In this document: one piece after another, positions 1 through 8,985 of the stretch
Numbering within the stretch: position 1 is the stretch's first letter
Layout: the number at the start of each line of letters is the position of its first letter
Assembly: GCA_904830895.1 (NCBI GenBank)
Contig: LR882958.1
Location: forward strand, 434,001-498,000
DNA length: 64,000 nucleotides
From: Planktothrix rubescens CCAP 1459/22
Lineage (GTDB): Bacteria; Cyanobacteriota; Cyanobacteriia; Cyanobacteriales; Microcoleaceae
Direction: 5' to 3'
Position numbers and translations under genes: made by a program
The notes under the pieces: model-generated
What the model saw: the letters and a program-made list of their open reading frames with translations, nothing else
The model's database searches: none
What the model was told of the DNA's origin: nothing

Positions 1-818
1 ATTTTCCGTTGTGCTTTTTTAATTTTATTCAGTTTTTCGGTAATATGAACCGGAAGACGAATCGTGCGGCTTTGGGTAGCGATCGCCCGGGTAATCCCTT
101 GACGAATCCACCAATAAGAATAGGTACTAAAACGATATCCCCGGGTCGGGTCAAACTTCTCCACCGCCCGTTCCAATCCTAAAGTTCCTTCTTGAATTAA
201 ATCTAGTAGTTCTAAACCTCGGTTCTGATATTTCTTTGCCACCGATACCACTAAACGCAAATTCGCTTTAATCATCCGGTCTTTGGACTGTATCCCTTCG
301 GTTTGAATCTGATCCAATTCCTCAACGGTCAAACCCGCGATTTCTGCCCAACACCTTTTTCCTGTTGCTAACATCGGCTTGAGTTCGGCTACATCAACCC
401 CAGCCGTTGTTGCCCATCGCTCTAAAGATGGGCGATGACCCAACTGAGCCGATAATTTATCCCGGGTTTTGATCAATCGCACATAAGTATTGATCAGTCC
501 CTCATCCTGCTCGGCAGCATTGTCCCGTAAGTCAACTAACCTCAGATAACGCTGTACCTTTTGGGCTTCTGATACTTCTTCATCCCGCCCCAACAGACGC
601 ACCCGACCAATTTCTTGGAGATACAATCGAACTAAATCTGTTGTACGACGATTATTGTTGGGCTTCTGGAGTTTGACATCGCTGGTATTCTCTATCTCCA
701 AATCAATTAAATCATCCAAATCAGGCTCAAGATCCTGATTCATTACCTCATCAGGCTCAGAATAGTCCTGAAAAGAGGGGTTTAAGTTGTTCTCGGCATC
801 AATTTTAGTGGCTGGCAT
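1..818 (-). CDS. sigC: Group 2 sigma-70 family RNA polymerase sigma factor, SigC-like (partial, C-terminus outside window)
   Basis: Only the first 272 residues are visible; the gene runs off the left edge. Region 1.2 lies near residues 58-75 ([17 protein letters not shown]), a spacer follows, and region 2 covers about 180-250 with [17 protein letters not shown] and the -10 recognition helix around [12 protein letters not shown]. These give promoter recognition by RNA polymerase. The acidic N-terminus and the run [20 protein letters not shown] resemble what I remember of Nostoc SigC, so SigC is a recognition-based call; another group 2 sigma (SigB/D/E type) is possible. The start is the ATG at 816-818. 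Transcribed away from psbZ. Confidence 0.8.
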   Translation of the reverse strand, partial: MPATKIDAENNLNPSFQDYSEPDEVMNQDLEPDLDDLIDLEIENTSDVKLQKPNNNRRTTDLVRLYLQEIGRVRLLGRDEEVSEAQKVQRYLRLVDLRDNAAEQDEGLINTYVRLIKTRDKLSAQLGHRPSLERWATTAGVDVAELKPMLATGKRCWAEIAGLTVEELDQIQTEGIQSKDRMIKANLRLVVSVAKKYQNRGLELLDLIQEGTLGLERAVEKFDPTRGYRFSTYSYWWIRQGITRAIATQSRTIRLPVHITEKLNKIKKAQRK

Positions 819-1332
819 AGTTTCTATCTCAGTTGCTCCAGTAATCAGAGGCTGCACTTACGGGGGTTAGCTAACCAACGCGACACCCTTGATCGGGGGT
901 GACGTAGGATTCAGCTTTTCCGTTCCGGTGATATTACTTATACTGCCCTACCATCCATGATTTTAGGCAAAGCCTGGAAAATGATTTAATGATGGCCATT
1001 TATAAACAGAGGGAGTAAAATCAGGTTAGGAATATTTGTTTTTTTATTAACCTCTTAGTTAGTATAAGAATAACTCCGGGATTTCACAGTGATTCTCATC
1101 AAACTCTTAATTAATTTTCGTCACTCCCCATAGGCGTCTGAGATCACCATAGGGCAATTTTAGATTTTTGTAACGAAAAATCAACAAAGTCCCACCTCCC
1201 CTGGACTAACCGTTTAACTTCTTCTCACGAGTGGCAATTTCTGGTAGTTTTAATAATTAAACCGCTAAACAGGATTCGGTGAGCCTGTCAGCAGTATTTT
1301 TACTTACTGCCAAGTCAAGTTGGGAAAAAACA
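819..1332. promoter_or_regulatory. Divergent intergenic region between sigC-like gene and psbZ
   Basis: About 510 bases without a convincing gene. It must hold both divergent promoters. A short hairpin, CACCC followed by TTGATCG and GGGGTG, lies near 880-900 in the presumed sigC leader. A TATAAG-like -10 on the minus strand lies near 940-945. No riboswitch was recognised. Confidence 0.4.
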
Positions 1333-1524
1333 ATGTTAACAATTCTGTTTCAAGTTGTCCTTGCGGCACTGGTGATTTTATCCTTTTTACTGGTAGTAGG
1401 CGTTCCCTTTGCCTATGCCTCCCCCCAATACTGGAGCCAATCTAAGCCTTTGCTTTATGTGGGTTCCGGTCTTTGGTTCGTGTTAGTGATTTTAGTTGGT
1501 GTATTAAACTACCTAGTGGTTTAA
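1333..1524 (+). CDS. psbZ: Photosystem II reaction centre protein Z (Ycf9)
   Basis: A 63-residue protein with two membrane helices (about residues 5-27 and 38-60) joined by the short polar loop [11 protein letters not shown]. Length and sequence fit PsbZ, a thylakoid subunit at the periphery of photosystem II. The ATG at 1333 gives the family length; an upstream in-frame extension of 18 residues has no counterpart in PsbZ and is left out. ribH follows 134 bases downstream in the same direction, a pairing I recall from other cyanobacteria. Confidence 0.95.
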   Translation: MLTILFQVVLAALVILSFLLVVGVPFAYASPQYWSQSKPLLYVGSGLWFVLVILVGVLNYLVV

Positions 1525-1658
1525 TTCAGAAGGGGAATTGAAAGTTAGACGGTTTGGGACAATTGCCCTAAGCGGTTTAACCTAAGATTCCCTAGCGATT
1601 TATTTCTTAAATTATATATTTGTTAACTTTTGTTAACAAAAAGGATCGGATAATAAAA

Positions 1659-2234
1659 ATGGCAGTTTTTGAGGGAAATTTTACCCAGACAAACTCCTTA
1701 AGGTTTGCCATGGTGATTGGTCGGTTTAATGATTTGATCACAACCAAACTTTTAGAAGGATGTCAAGATTGTTTAAAACGACATGGGATTGATCCCGATC
1801 CCCAGGGAACACAAGTCGATTATGCTTGGGTTCCGGGTAGTTTTGAAATTCCATTAGTGGCTCATCAGTTGGCCCTAACCCGTCGCTATGATGCAATTAT
1901 TTGTTTAGGGGCCGTAATTAAGGGACAAACACCCCATTTTGATTATGTCTCATCGGAAGTTTCCAAAGGCATCGCGGCTACGGCCTTTCAAACGGGTGTT
2001 CCAGTGATTTTCGGGGTTCTGACCACCGACACCATGCAGCAAGCCCTAGAACGAGCCGGAATCAAGGCTAATTACGGTTGGAACTATGCGATGGATGCGA
2101 TTGAGATGGCGAATTTAATGCGTCAAATTAAGCAAAGTGCAGCAACAACGGTGGACTCTACGGCGGTTTTATCTGGGAGTGCTAGTCCAGCTTTAACTGG
2201 GGAACGGGTAAAACAGCATTCGGAAACCCTTTAA
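1659..2234 (+). CDS. ribH: 6,7-dimethyl-8-ribityllumazine synthase
   Basis: Penultimate enzyme of riboflavin synthesis: joins 5-amino-6-ribitylaminouracil and dihydroxybutanone phosphate to form lumazine. VPGSFEIP (58-65) and [14 protein letters not shown] (84-97) are the substrate-binding and active-site segments, with catalytic His93. The 191 residues exceed the usual ~155 because of a low-complexity Ser/Ala/Thr tail after about residue 160. The ATG at 1659 gives the normal N-terminus; an in-frame start 39 bases upstream would add a segment not expected in the family. Confidence 0.96.
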   Translation: MAVFEGNFTQTNSLRFAMVIGRFNDLITTKLLEGCQDCLKRHGIDPDPQGTQVDYAWVPGSFEIPLVAHQLALTRRYDAIICLGAVIKGQTPHFDYVSSEVSKGIAATAFQTGVPVIFGVLTTDTMQQALERAGIKANYGWNYAMDAIEMANLMRQIKQSAATTVDSTAVLSGSASPALTGERVKQHSETL

Positions 2235-2314
2235 TCTCTCAGGTTCTAAAAATTTTTGGAAAAGGGGTTGACAAATCTCAAGATTTTTGGAATCATAGAA
2301 AAGGTGAACGAGTT

Positions 2315-2386
2315 GCGGGTGTAGCTCAGTGGTAGAGCGCAACCTTGCCAAGGTTGATGTCGTGGGTTCGAATCCCATCACCCGCT
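2315..2386 (+). tRNA. tRNA-Gly (GCC)
   Basis: A complete cloverleaf can be folded: acceptor GCGGGTG/CACCCGC, D arm GCTC/GAGC, anticodon stem CAACC/GGTTG with loop TTGCCAA (anticodon GCC), T arm GTGGG-TTCGAAT-CCCAT and discriminator T. CCA is not encoded. Confidence 0.98.
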
Positions 2387-2421
2387 TAGAAACTTTATAG
2401 TTGGCGCTTTAGTGCCATGAC

Positions 2422-2464
2422 AAATCCTCAGATTGACCCCATCAGGTTAACTGAGGATTTTTTC
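2422..2464 (+). terminator. Rho-independent-type terminator downstream of tRNA-Gly
   Basis: A perfect 10-bp stem, AAATCCTCAG pairing with CTGAGGATTT, encloses a 19-base loop and is followed by a T run. It lies 35 bases after the tRNA and is oriented to end its transcript. Confidence 0.8.
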
Positions 2465-2543
2465 ATGACTGTTCAAAAAACCTGATTTTTTGTGTTCAGG
2501 GGTGTCAATAAACTCTACATAAGGTATCCGAGAAATCCGATTT

Positions 2544-3911
2544 CTAGTGGGACTTAAACAAAAATAAGGGAAGAAATAGATGATAATGATTATGTAGCAA
2601 GCACATAACATTCAAGAATAACGAATGAAAGAGACAACCCCGGCAGCGATGCCCCCCTGCTTTGACCGATGGTGTCAAAGATTTGACGATATATTTGGTC
2701 ATCTTGCCCAAAAACGGGAATTTAGGAACTATTTAGGGGGATTATTGGGAGAAAGTGAGCGAAAAAACCTGTCGCAAATGGCGAATAACTCCGTAGGAGT
2801 AGCTTACCACCGATTACACCACTTTTTAACCGAAGCTCCCTGGTTAGCAATGAAACTGAATCAGCGTCGCCTGGAGGTGATGAATCAGTGTAAGCAAACC
2901 CAGATTAGTCGGGGATTTGCCCTAATTATTGATGATTCAGGACATCGAAAAAGCGGGAACTTTACTGATGGAGTGGGACGACAATACATCGGAGAAATCG
3001 GAAAAACCGACAATGGAATCGTAGCAGTAACGAGCCATCTATACGATGGCAAAAAAAGCCTACCATTAGATATAGAATTATATCAAAAAGCCGAGTCATT
3101 ACCGTCAGGAAAAGCTGACCCGGAATTTAAAAAGAAACCGGAAATAGCATTAGAATTAATAGAAAGGAGCTTAGAGAGAGGATATCAACCGGGAATTGTG
3201 CTAACAGATGCCGGGTATGGAAATAACACAAATTTTTTACAAGAGTTAGAGAAAAAAAGATTAAAATATATAGGGGGAGTCGCCAAGAATCGAAAGGTAA
3301 TCCTCAAAAAGGGGGAAGATAAAACAGAGGAAACTCGATTAGATAATTTAGCCAAATCGTTGCCCCAAGGAGCTTTTAGTGAAATTCAACTCCAACTAGA
3401 AAAACCCAGAACTGTGTGGGTAGCAACAAAAGAAATTGAATTATCAAAGTATGCAGGGAAGAAAGTAATAGCCATCGTCATGAATGCTGCCACTTTCGAC
3501 CAAGCCAGTGATATTGATTATTTAATGACTAATGTTGAGGCATCAAAAGCCACAGGAGAATGGATAGTAACGACCTATTCACAAAGAAATTGGATAGAAG
3601 TTTTTTACAGGGAAGCTAAGGGTTGGTTGGGGCTGAAAGAATATCAAGTCCGAGATAAAAGAAGTCTAATCAGACATTGGATTTTGGTATTTTGTGCCTA
3701 TACTTTTATTCTCTGGCATAGTTTAACTGGAGGGTTAAGACGTCGATGGGCTAACAAACCTTTAAACACATTTGCTGATGCCCTTGAAGCCTTCCGCACA
3801 GCGATTTCCTTTCGATTTGTGGAGTGGCTCCAGAATAATAGGGATGTATTTGCAGCCTACAAAGCAAGTTTAGGCTTGATTTGGGCTTGATTTTTGTTTA
3901 AGTCCCACTAG
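2544..3911 (+). mobile_element. Complete IS701-family insertion sequence with CTAG target duplication
   Basis: The element proper is 2548-3907 (1360 bp). Both ends begin TGGGACTTAAACAAAAAT as a perfect 18-bp inverted repeat, and each end is flanked by CTAG (2544-2547 and 3908-3911). That matches the 4-bp YTAR target duplication I know for IS701. One intact transposase fills the interior. It sits between the tRNA-Gly terminator and the GTPase cassette, 114 bases before that cassette's first start codon, so it may have replaced or moved the cassette promoter (inference). Intact ends and gene suggest recent activity. Confidence 0.93.
2625..3890 (+). CDS. IS701-family DDE transposase
   Basis: 421 residues with an RNase H-fold transposase core. 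Catalytic acidic residues: D103/D104 in IIDDSGHRKSG, D195 in VLTDAGYG, and E325 in the signature Y318-(2)-R321-(3)-E325-(6)-K332, the IS4-clade YREK motif. The DSGHRKSG segment is typical of IS701/IS4-type enzymes. The gene spans almost the whole element, ends 17 bases before the right end, and shows no frameshift or premature stop, so it is probably functional. Confidence 0.93.
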   Translation: MKETTPAAMPPCFDRWCQRFDDIFGHLAQKREFRNYLGGLLGESERKNLSQMANNSVGVAYHRLHHFLTEAPWLAMKLNQRRLEVMNQCKQTQISRGFALIIDDSGHRKSGNFTDGVGRQYIGEIGKTDNGIVAVTSHLYDGKKSLPLDIELYQKAESLPSGKADPEFKKKPEIALELIERSLERGYQPGIVLTDAGYGNNTNFLQELEKKRLKYIGGVAKNRKVILKKGEDKTEETRLDNLAKSLPQGAFSEIQLQLEKPRTVWVATKEIELSKYAGKKVIAIVMNAATFDQASDIDYLMTNVEASKATGEWIVTTYSQRNWIEVFYREAKGWLGLKEYQVRDKRSLIRHWILVFCAYTFILWHSLTGGLRRRWANKPLNTFADALEAFRTAISFRFVEWLQNNRDVFAAYKASLGLIWA

Positions 3912-4025
3912 GTAAGTCATATAACTGACAGGTGTAAGAGAAAAACCTCTAATTTTTTCTGTAGCTAAGGTTGTCAAAAAATCAATAAACGGCTAAGGTT
4001 ATAGAAAATAGCTGATAAAAAAAAT

Positions 4026-6203
4026 ATGGACAGAACAGCGAAAATTAATCAAATTATCGGTAAGCGGAAACCCCTCGCTCAGAAAATTGCTCAGGTAGAA
4101 ACTAATCTCCGTAATCTCACGGATGAACTTTATCGGTTAGAAGAACATCGACATCAACTATTAAGTAAAATTGACGATCCGGCTACTCAAGAAAAGTTAC
4201 AAAACCTTGACTTTTCCCAATTCCAAAATGACATTTCTGAAAATTTAGGGGCATTATATAAACTCAGAGAACGGTTTTCCAGAGATACTTTAAATATTGG
4301 TGTTGTAGGACGGATGAGACAAGGTAAAAGTCGTCTCTTACAAACTTTAAGCGGGTTAACGAATGATGAAATTCCTTCTCTACCTGGTGAGGCTTGTACC
4401 GCAGTTCGTAGTACCGTTTATCATCATGATGGTGAAACCTATGCTAGAGTAATATTCCATTCTCAACACTCATTTCTTAAAGAAGTTATTCATCCTTATT
4501 TTCACCACTTAAGATTAGGCGCATTACCTACAACTTTAGATGAATTTGCTCGACCGTTACAAAATTTGTTAACCGGGGCAACAAATCGAGAAATGATTGA
4601 GCATCTAAAAAAATATCATCAAGATTTGAGCAAATATCGTTCTTTACTTAGAGAAACTCCACAAGTTATCCATATCAGCAAAACAGAGATTCCTCAATAT
4701 ATTACGCAAAATCGAAGCGGTTACTTTCATCATTTAGCAGTTAAGGAAGTTAAAATTTATTCCTGTTTCAGAAATCCTGATGTTGGGAAAATTGCTTTAG
4801 TTGATGTTCCTGGTTTGGGAGATACTAAGTTAGGCGATGAAGAATTAATGCTACAAACAATTGGGCAAGAAGTTGACATTATTTTGTTTGTTCGTCGTCC
4901 TGATGGAATGGGAGATCAATGGCAAAAAAATGATACTGATTTATATGATAAAGCAAATCAGGTTGTTAAGGATTTACCTCAGCGAGCTTTTTTACTGATC
5001 AATCATATTAGCGATGATGTGCAACAATCAGATCTTTGCCTAACTTTTAAGGATAAGATAGAGAAAAAATCAGAACCCAGCCCTTTAAATAAATCAATGG
5101 AGTTTGTTCATTGTGAAATAGCTGATTGTTCTAGTTATGAAGAATCTAGCCAAGTTCTTGAAATGGTTTTAGACTATTTAACTAATAAAATTAACGAAAT
5201 GGATGAAAAGTACACAGAAATTTACCAAGTTAGAATTAAGGAACTTCAGGTATCAATTCAGGTAGAGTTAGAAAAAGCCCTAAAATATTTTGGACAGGAA
5301 AGGATTGATTCATCTGTTTTATCTCGATTTCTACCCCTGTTTAATAAAGCCTATGATGAGATGACAACTGCATTAGACAAGCTACTTAAAGATTTAAGAA
5401 ATAAACGAGAAAACGAAGATATTGCTTTTAAGAATAAGTTAGAAGAAGTTCTTAGTATTTGTAGAACTGATACAGGGCTACCCGATCTTGAACAAATTGA
5501 AAGTAAAAAAGCAGAGTTAGGAGGCTATCAGATTGCTTACCCTGATTACTTAAATAAAATTAGAGCTAATTTATCACAACATTTTTTAGGTTTAGATGAA
5601 GGGTTAAAACTTTCAATGAAAGAAGTTAAGGCTCAGGTTGGGGATATATTTGTTAAATATTTAGGCCAATTAACTGATGCAAGGCAAGAGAAGTTAATCG
5701 AAGTGATCGCTAATTTAATTCCTGAACAGTTGATTTATCAACAGCCGAGTAAAATTAAATTTGGGTTTCAAATGTTAGCTGAGTTTGAGCTATCTTACCG
5801 AGGGTTAGTACAGCACCGTATCCGTCAAAACTTAGATATCTTAACGCCGGATGAACTAACTGCGTTTCATCTTTCTGGTGAATCTTCAGCAAAACAAATT
5901 TTAGATATTTTAAGAGTAGCTCATGCTAAAGTAGTCTATAATTGTGAGGATACTTTAGAAGATATTTTATCAGAACCTAGTCAAGCTGCTTTTGCAATTG
6001 TTGAAGAATTTAGTGACCGAATTTTTCGCGCTGATGGAGTTAAAGACGAATGGCAAACTTTCCTTGAACAAAATAAGAGTTTAATTTGGCTGGAATTTCA
6101 ACAAATTGAAGCCAACAGGAAGCTCCAAAAGGAATGGCTAGAGTTACTTGAAAAAGTCTCTCAATGCAATCAACCTCAACTCATACAATTTTTAAACCTA
6201 TAG
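4026..6203 (+). CDS. Dynamin-like large GTPase (first gene of GTPase cassette)
   Basis: A 725-residue protein. Residues 1-85 are a predicted coiled coil. The G domain follows: G1/P-loop GRMRQGKS (95-102), probable G2 Thr125 in ACTAVRS, and G3 DVPGLGD (260-266). The G4 position reads NHISD (326-330) instead of N/TKxD, so guanine specificity may be altered. The long insert between G1 and G3 and a C-terminal half (380-725) of long amphipathic helices fit the dynamin superfamily; no transmembrane segment is obvious. It is followed after 19 bases by a second GTPase and then a membrane protein, in an A+T-rich block. Likely roles are membrane remodelling, or sensing in a conflict system (inference). 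The partner substrate is unknown. Confidence 0.8.
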   Translation: MDRTAKINQIIGKRKPLAQKIAQVETNLRNLTDELYRLEEHRHQLLSKIDDPATQEKLQNLDFSQFQNDISENLGALYKLRERFSRDTLNIGVVGRMRQGKSRLLQTLSGLTNDEIPSLPGEACTAVRSTVYHHDGETYARVIFHSQHSFLKEVIHPYFHHLRLGALPTTLDEFARPLQNLLTGATNREMIEHLKKYHQDLSKYRSLLRETPQVIHISKTEIPQYITQNRSGYFHHLAVKEVKIYSCFRNPDVGKIALVDVPGLGDTKLGDEELMLQTIGQEVDIILFVRRPDGMGDQWQKNDTDLYDKANQVVKDLPQRAFLLINHISDDVQQSDLCLTFKDKIEKKSEPSPLNKSMEFVHCEIADCSSYEESSQVLEMVLDYLTNKINEMDEKYTEIYQVRIKELQVSIQVELEKALKYFGQERIDSSVLSRFLPLFNKAYDEMTTALDKLLKDLRNKRENEDIAFKNKLEEVLSICRTDTGLPDLEQIESKKAELGGYQIAYPDYLNKIRANLSQHFLGLDEGLKLSMKEVKAQVGDIFVKYLGQLTDARQEKLIEVIANLIPEQLIYQQPSKIKFGFQMLAEFELSYRGLVQHRIRQNLDILTPDELTAFHLSGESSAKQILDILRVAHAKVVYNCEDTLEDILSEPSQAAFAIVEEFSDRIFRADGVKDEWQTFLEQNKSLIWLEFQQIEANRKLQKEWLELLEKVSQCNQPQLIQFLNL

Positions 6204-6222
6204 CTTAGGAGATTTAACTTAA

Positions 6223-7200
6223 ATGTCACAGGAAATTAAAATAACAATGTTAGGAGCTAAAGGAGTCGGTAAGACTAGCTTATTAACAGCGATGTATGAT
6301 CAGTTTGAAAATACTGTTGGTACAACTAATTTACAACTAATTCCTGATCTAAAAAGCTCTGCAAAATTACAAGAGAAATTAGGTCAGTTAAAAAGTTTAT
6401 TAGATGACTTTGAAGCTACAGGAGGACTTCAAGGCGATAACGATTTTACTTCCTATACCTTTAACTTTGGGAAAAAAGGTTCTAAACCATCAATGAGTTT
6501 AAAATTTGAAGATTATAAGGGAGGATATTTAGGAGGAAAAAATATTTCTGATCAAAATAAAATTCAAGAAATCCTGAATAAATCTGGAATTTTGTTGATA
6601 GTAATTGATACACCAGCATTAATAGAAAAAAAAGGTCGATATCATGATCTAATTAATAGACCTCAACAAATTAAAGATTTTATTGCTAGAGCTTTTCAAG
6701 AGCTAAAAGAACCGCGCTTAATAATTTTTGTGCCAATTAAGTGTGAAACCTATCTTAAAAATGAACAGTCTAAAAAAGAGTTATTGCGCCGTGTTAGAGA
6801 GGGATATTCTACCTTACTGGGATTTTTAAATTCTGATCTTGTATATCCTTGGGTGGCTAGTGTTATTACTCCCGTTCAAACGGTAGGAACAGTGGTTTTT
6901 TCTGGCATTGATGTGATCCAAGAAGGGGGTAAAGAATATCCTCATTTTAAATTTCATAAAATTTGTCATGATGCACAATATAGCCCTAAAGATAGTGAAC
7001 AGCCTTTTAGGTATATACTCCGATTTCTACTCAAGCTAGAAATATATAACCGTAATTACCATTGGGGCCCTTTTAGATTTATTCGAGCTTTTTTTAATTT
7101 GGATCAAGATCTTAAGCAAGCAGCGCAAAAAGTAGCTGAGAATTGCAAAAGTAATCCAAAAGATGGCTTTGTTGTTCTTCAAGGAGAAAAATACTTATAA
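6223..7200 (+). CDS. Small TRAFAC-type GTPase (second gene of GTPase cassette)
   Basis: 325 residues beginning with a clear P-loop, GAKGVGKTSLL (11-21). A Walker B/G3-like segment FEDYKGG (96-101) carries D97-x-x-G100, followed by the hydrophobic strand ILLIVIDTPAL. The usual NKxD G4 is absent; the equivalent strand reads IIFVPIKCE. This looks like the 'double-GTPase' (DO-GTPase) class that comparative genomics has linked to bacterial conflict systems, but that link is from memory. No transmembrane helix is seen. The 3' end is unusual: the last seven codons plus stop are duplicated in tandem just downstream. Paired with the dynamin-like gene and the downstream membrane protein. Confidence 0.75.
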   Translation: MSQEIKITMLGAKGVGKTSLLTAMYDQFENTVGTTNLQLIPDLKSSAKLQEKLGQLKSLLDDFEATGGLQGDNDFTSYTFNFGKKGSKPSMSLKFEDYKGGYLGGKNISDQNKIQEILNKSGILLIVIDTPALIEKKGRYHDLINRPQQIKDFIARAFQELKEPRLIIFVPIKCETYLKNEQSKKELLRRVREGYSTLLGFLNSDLVYPWVASVITPVQTVGTVVFSGIDVIQEGGKEYPHFKFHKICHDAQYSPKDSEQPFRYILRFLLKLEIYNRNYHWGPFRFIRAFFNLDQDLKQAAQKVAENCKSNPKDGFVVLQGEKYL

Positions 7201-7224
7201 CTTCAAGGAGAAAAATACTTATAA
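7177..7224 (+). repeat. 24-bp perfect tandem duplication over the GTPase stop codon
   Basis: The 24 bases at 7177-7200, which encode the last seven residues and stop of the small GTPase, recur exactly at 7201-7224. Each unit contains AAGGAG, so the duplication also doubles a Shine-Dalgarno-like site in the gap before the next gene. A slippage or replication error is the simplest origin. Confidence 0.97.
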
Positions 7225-7244
7225 ACTTGGTTAAGGAGCTAAAG

Positions 7245-8231
7245 ATGAAAATTTTTGTTGAGAGTGCTGGTAAATCTCCAGAACATGATTACAATTGGAT
7301 TGATGAACAACTAAAAATTATTGAAAAGCCAAATATTATTAAAAGTTTTATTGGCTTGTTGCAACAAGATTCTCCTTCACTCCTAATAGGTCGAAAAGGG
7401 GAGGCATTCGTATTAATTGTGACGGGTATTTCTTCTGAAAGACGAGATTACCAAAATAGAATTATTCGTATTTCTGTTGCATGGATATTAAAAGATGATG
7501 ATGATCATGTTAATGAGGCAAAAATTCGTAGTTTAGCTAGTAAAATTTTATTAAGTAAAATTTTCTTATCTGATACTGGTGAAATTAAACTGAAGGAGAC
7601 TATAGAGAATTCTGTACCTGCTGGAGAAGAAAACGGTTTTGATGTAAAATTTGAATCTCTACGATCCCTTTTAGAAAAAGAGCCAGAGAATTGCTCACCT
7701 TCTAAATCATTAGACAAGAAATTAGAGATAAACTCTAAGGATACTATTAAACAATTAGCAGATGAGTTAAAAGAACGATCCTTACCTGAAGGAGATAGAC
7801 CTTTAGTAGTAGTTACAGGAATTCAAAGTCGTGCTGATTTTAAAAAGGCAAAAGTTTGGCGAGGATTAGCAAATTTTGTTGATGAACGCGGAGGTCAAAA
7901 AGAAGAAGAAATTAACTTTCGAGAAAATATTCAAGGGTATAAACAAAGCGATGATAGACATTCAAAAGGAGGTAGAAAAGCAAATGAAGGATCTATTCAA
8001 AAAAGAATAGTTATATCTGTTTTAGCTATATTGTTTTGCGTCTCTTTAGCTTTGGGAATTTGGTTCTATATCCAATCCAACGATCAAAATCCAAATAATC
8101 AACAGCAAAACGACAATATAAACAGTTCAAATAAACCGATTCAGACTCTAATCATGGAACCCAATGCAGTGCAAAAAGAGTTAACCTCTCAAGAAAAAAC
8201 TGAAGAATTAAAAGAAGAAAAGATTAATTAA
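7245..8231 (+). CDS. Single-pass membrane protein of the GTPase cassette (unknown function)
   Basis: 328 residues, not recognised as a known family. The N-terminal ~110 residues look like an alpha/beta domain (start MKIFVESAGKSPEHDYNWID). The middle is charged and Lys/Glu-rich, then one transmembrane helix (about 255-277, VISVLAILFCVSLALGIWF) and a Gln/Asn-rich tail of about 50 residues. The ATG at 7245 is preferred over an upstream TTG at 7227 because AAGGAG at 7233-7238 is correctly spaced for it. Third in line after two GTPases, 44 bases downstream of the second, so probably co-transcribed. It may anchor the GTPases to the membrane or be the effector (inference). Confidence 0.7.
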   Translation: MKIFVESAGKSPEHDYNWIDEQLKIIEKPNIIKSFIGLLQQDSPSLLIGRKGEAFVLIVTGISSERRDYQNRIIRISVAWILKDDDDHVNEAKIRSLASKILLSKIFLSDTGEIKLKETIENSVPAGEENGFDVKFESLRSLLEKEPENCSPSKSLDKKLEINSKDTIKQLADELKERSLPEGDRPLVVVTGIQSRADFKKAKVWRGLANFVDERGGQKEEEINFRENIQGYKQSDDRHSKGGRKANEGSIQKRIVISVLAILFCVSLALGIWFYIQSNDQNPNNQQQNDNINSSNKPIQTLIMEPNAVQKELTSQEKTEELKEEKIN

Positions 8232-8336
8232 AATTATCGACATCCCTACCTTTTTCCTCGAATATAATCAGTTAATCTCATGCAAACTTCCGCCAAAAAC
8301 CGATTAAAATTATGCCTATTAAGCTAACCTAGAAAA

Positions 8337-8555
8337 ATGCCAAAGAAAATTAGGGAATTAAAAAGCCTTCTTCTGAAAGCAGGTTTTACTGATGAACCGG
8401 GTAAAGGAAGCCATACAAAATGGTCACATTATCTTTTGTCAGGAAAAGTAATCTTATCAGGAAAGGATGGGAATGATGCCAAACCCTATCAAGAACGAGA
8501 TGTTATAAATGCTTTAAATACACTTGCTAAAATCAAGGAGGATCAACAACGATGA
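8337..8555 (+). CDS. hicA: HicA-type mRNA interferase toxin
   Basis: A 72-residue basic protein with the HicA double-stranded-RNA-binding-like fold. The motif GKGSHTKW (21-28) carries the catalytic His of the family. HicA toxins cut mRNA; the partner is the next gene, which overlaps by four bases (ATGA at 8552-8555), as is typical of hicAB operons. It lies about 105 bases after the GTPase cassette in the same direction and could be an independent addiction module or part of the island. Confidence 0.85.
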   Translation: MPKKIRELKSLLLKAGFTDEPGKGSHTKWSHYLLSGKVILSGKDGNDAKPYQERDVINALNTLAKIKEDQQR

Positions 8556-8776
8556 AAAGCTCTTATACTATCATTATTCAATGGTCAGAAGAAGATCAGT
8601 GTTATGTGGTCAGCCTTCCTGAATGGGGAGAACATTGTCACACCCATGGGTATACCCATGAAGAAGCGTTAAAGAATGCACAAGAAGTTTTAGAACTACT
8701 GATAGAGTCGGCGTTGAAAAATGATGAGCCTTTACCCAAACCTCAACTTTTCGGAAAAACATTAGAGAGAGTGTGA
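8552..8776 (+). CDS. hicB: HicB-type antitoxin (short form)
   Basis: 74 residues of the HicB/UPF0150 partial RNase H fold: Y-T-I-I-I-Q-W strand, then a Glu/Asp-rich turn, YVVSLPEW, and the GYTHEEALKNAQEVLEL helix. It lacks the C-terminal ribbon-helix-helix or HTH domain of long HicB proteins, so it can bind HicA but probably does not repress the operon by itself (inference). Its start overlaps the hicA stop. Confidence 0.85.
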   Translation: MKSSYTIIIQWSEEDQCYVVSLPEWGEHCHTHGYTHEEALKNAQEVLELLIESALKNDEPLPKPQLFGKTLERV

Positions 8777-8985
8777 AAATTCATTAAAATTATTGAAATT
8801 TTTGGCAATTTTAAATGAGAATCAACAAGCAAATAAGAGTGTGACAGTGCCGATCACTTGCTTGAACGAGGGGAAGTTGGGAACGAGGGAAGGATACTGG
8901 GAAGGATGGAGTTGAGTATAATAATTGGCAATAGCCAGTTTTGACTTAATTATTGTAAAAACATTATTAAATTAACGGATCGCTT

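Noticed and set aside
2193..2381. Minus-strand open frame across the ribH end and tRNA-Gly.
   Set aside because: It reads through a tRNA gene in antisense and has no ribosome site.
8777..8985. Possible small gene between hicB and the zinc-ribbon gene.
   Set aside because: The 209 bases have G-rich direct repeats (GGAACGAGGGAAGG) and a TATAAT-like box at about 8916-8921 but no frame with a ribosome site.
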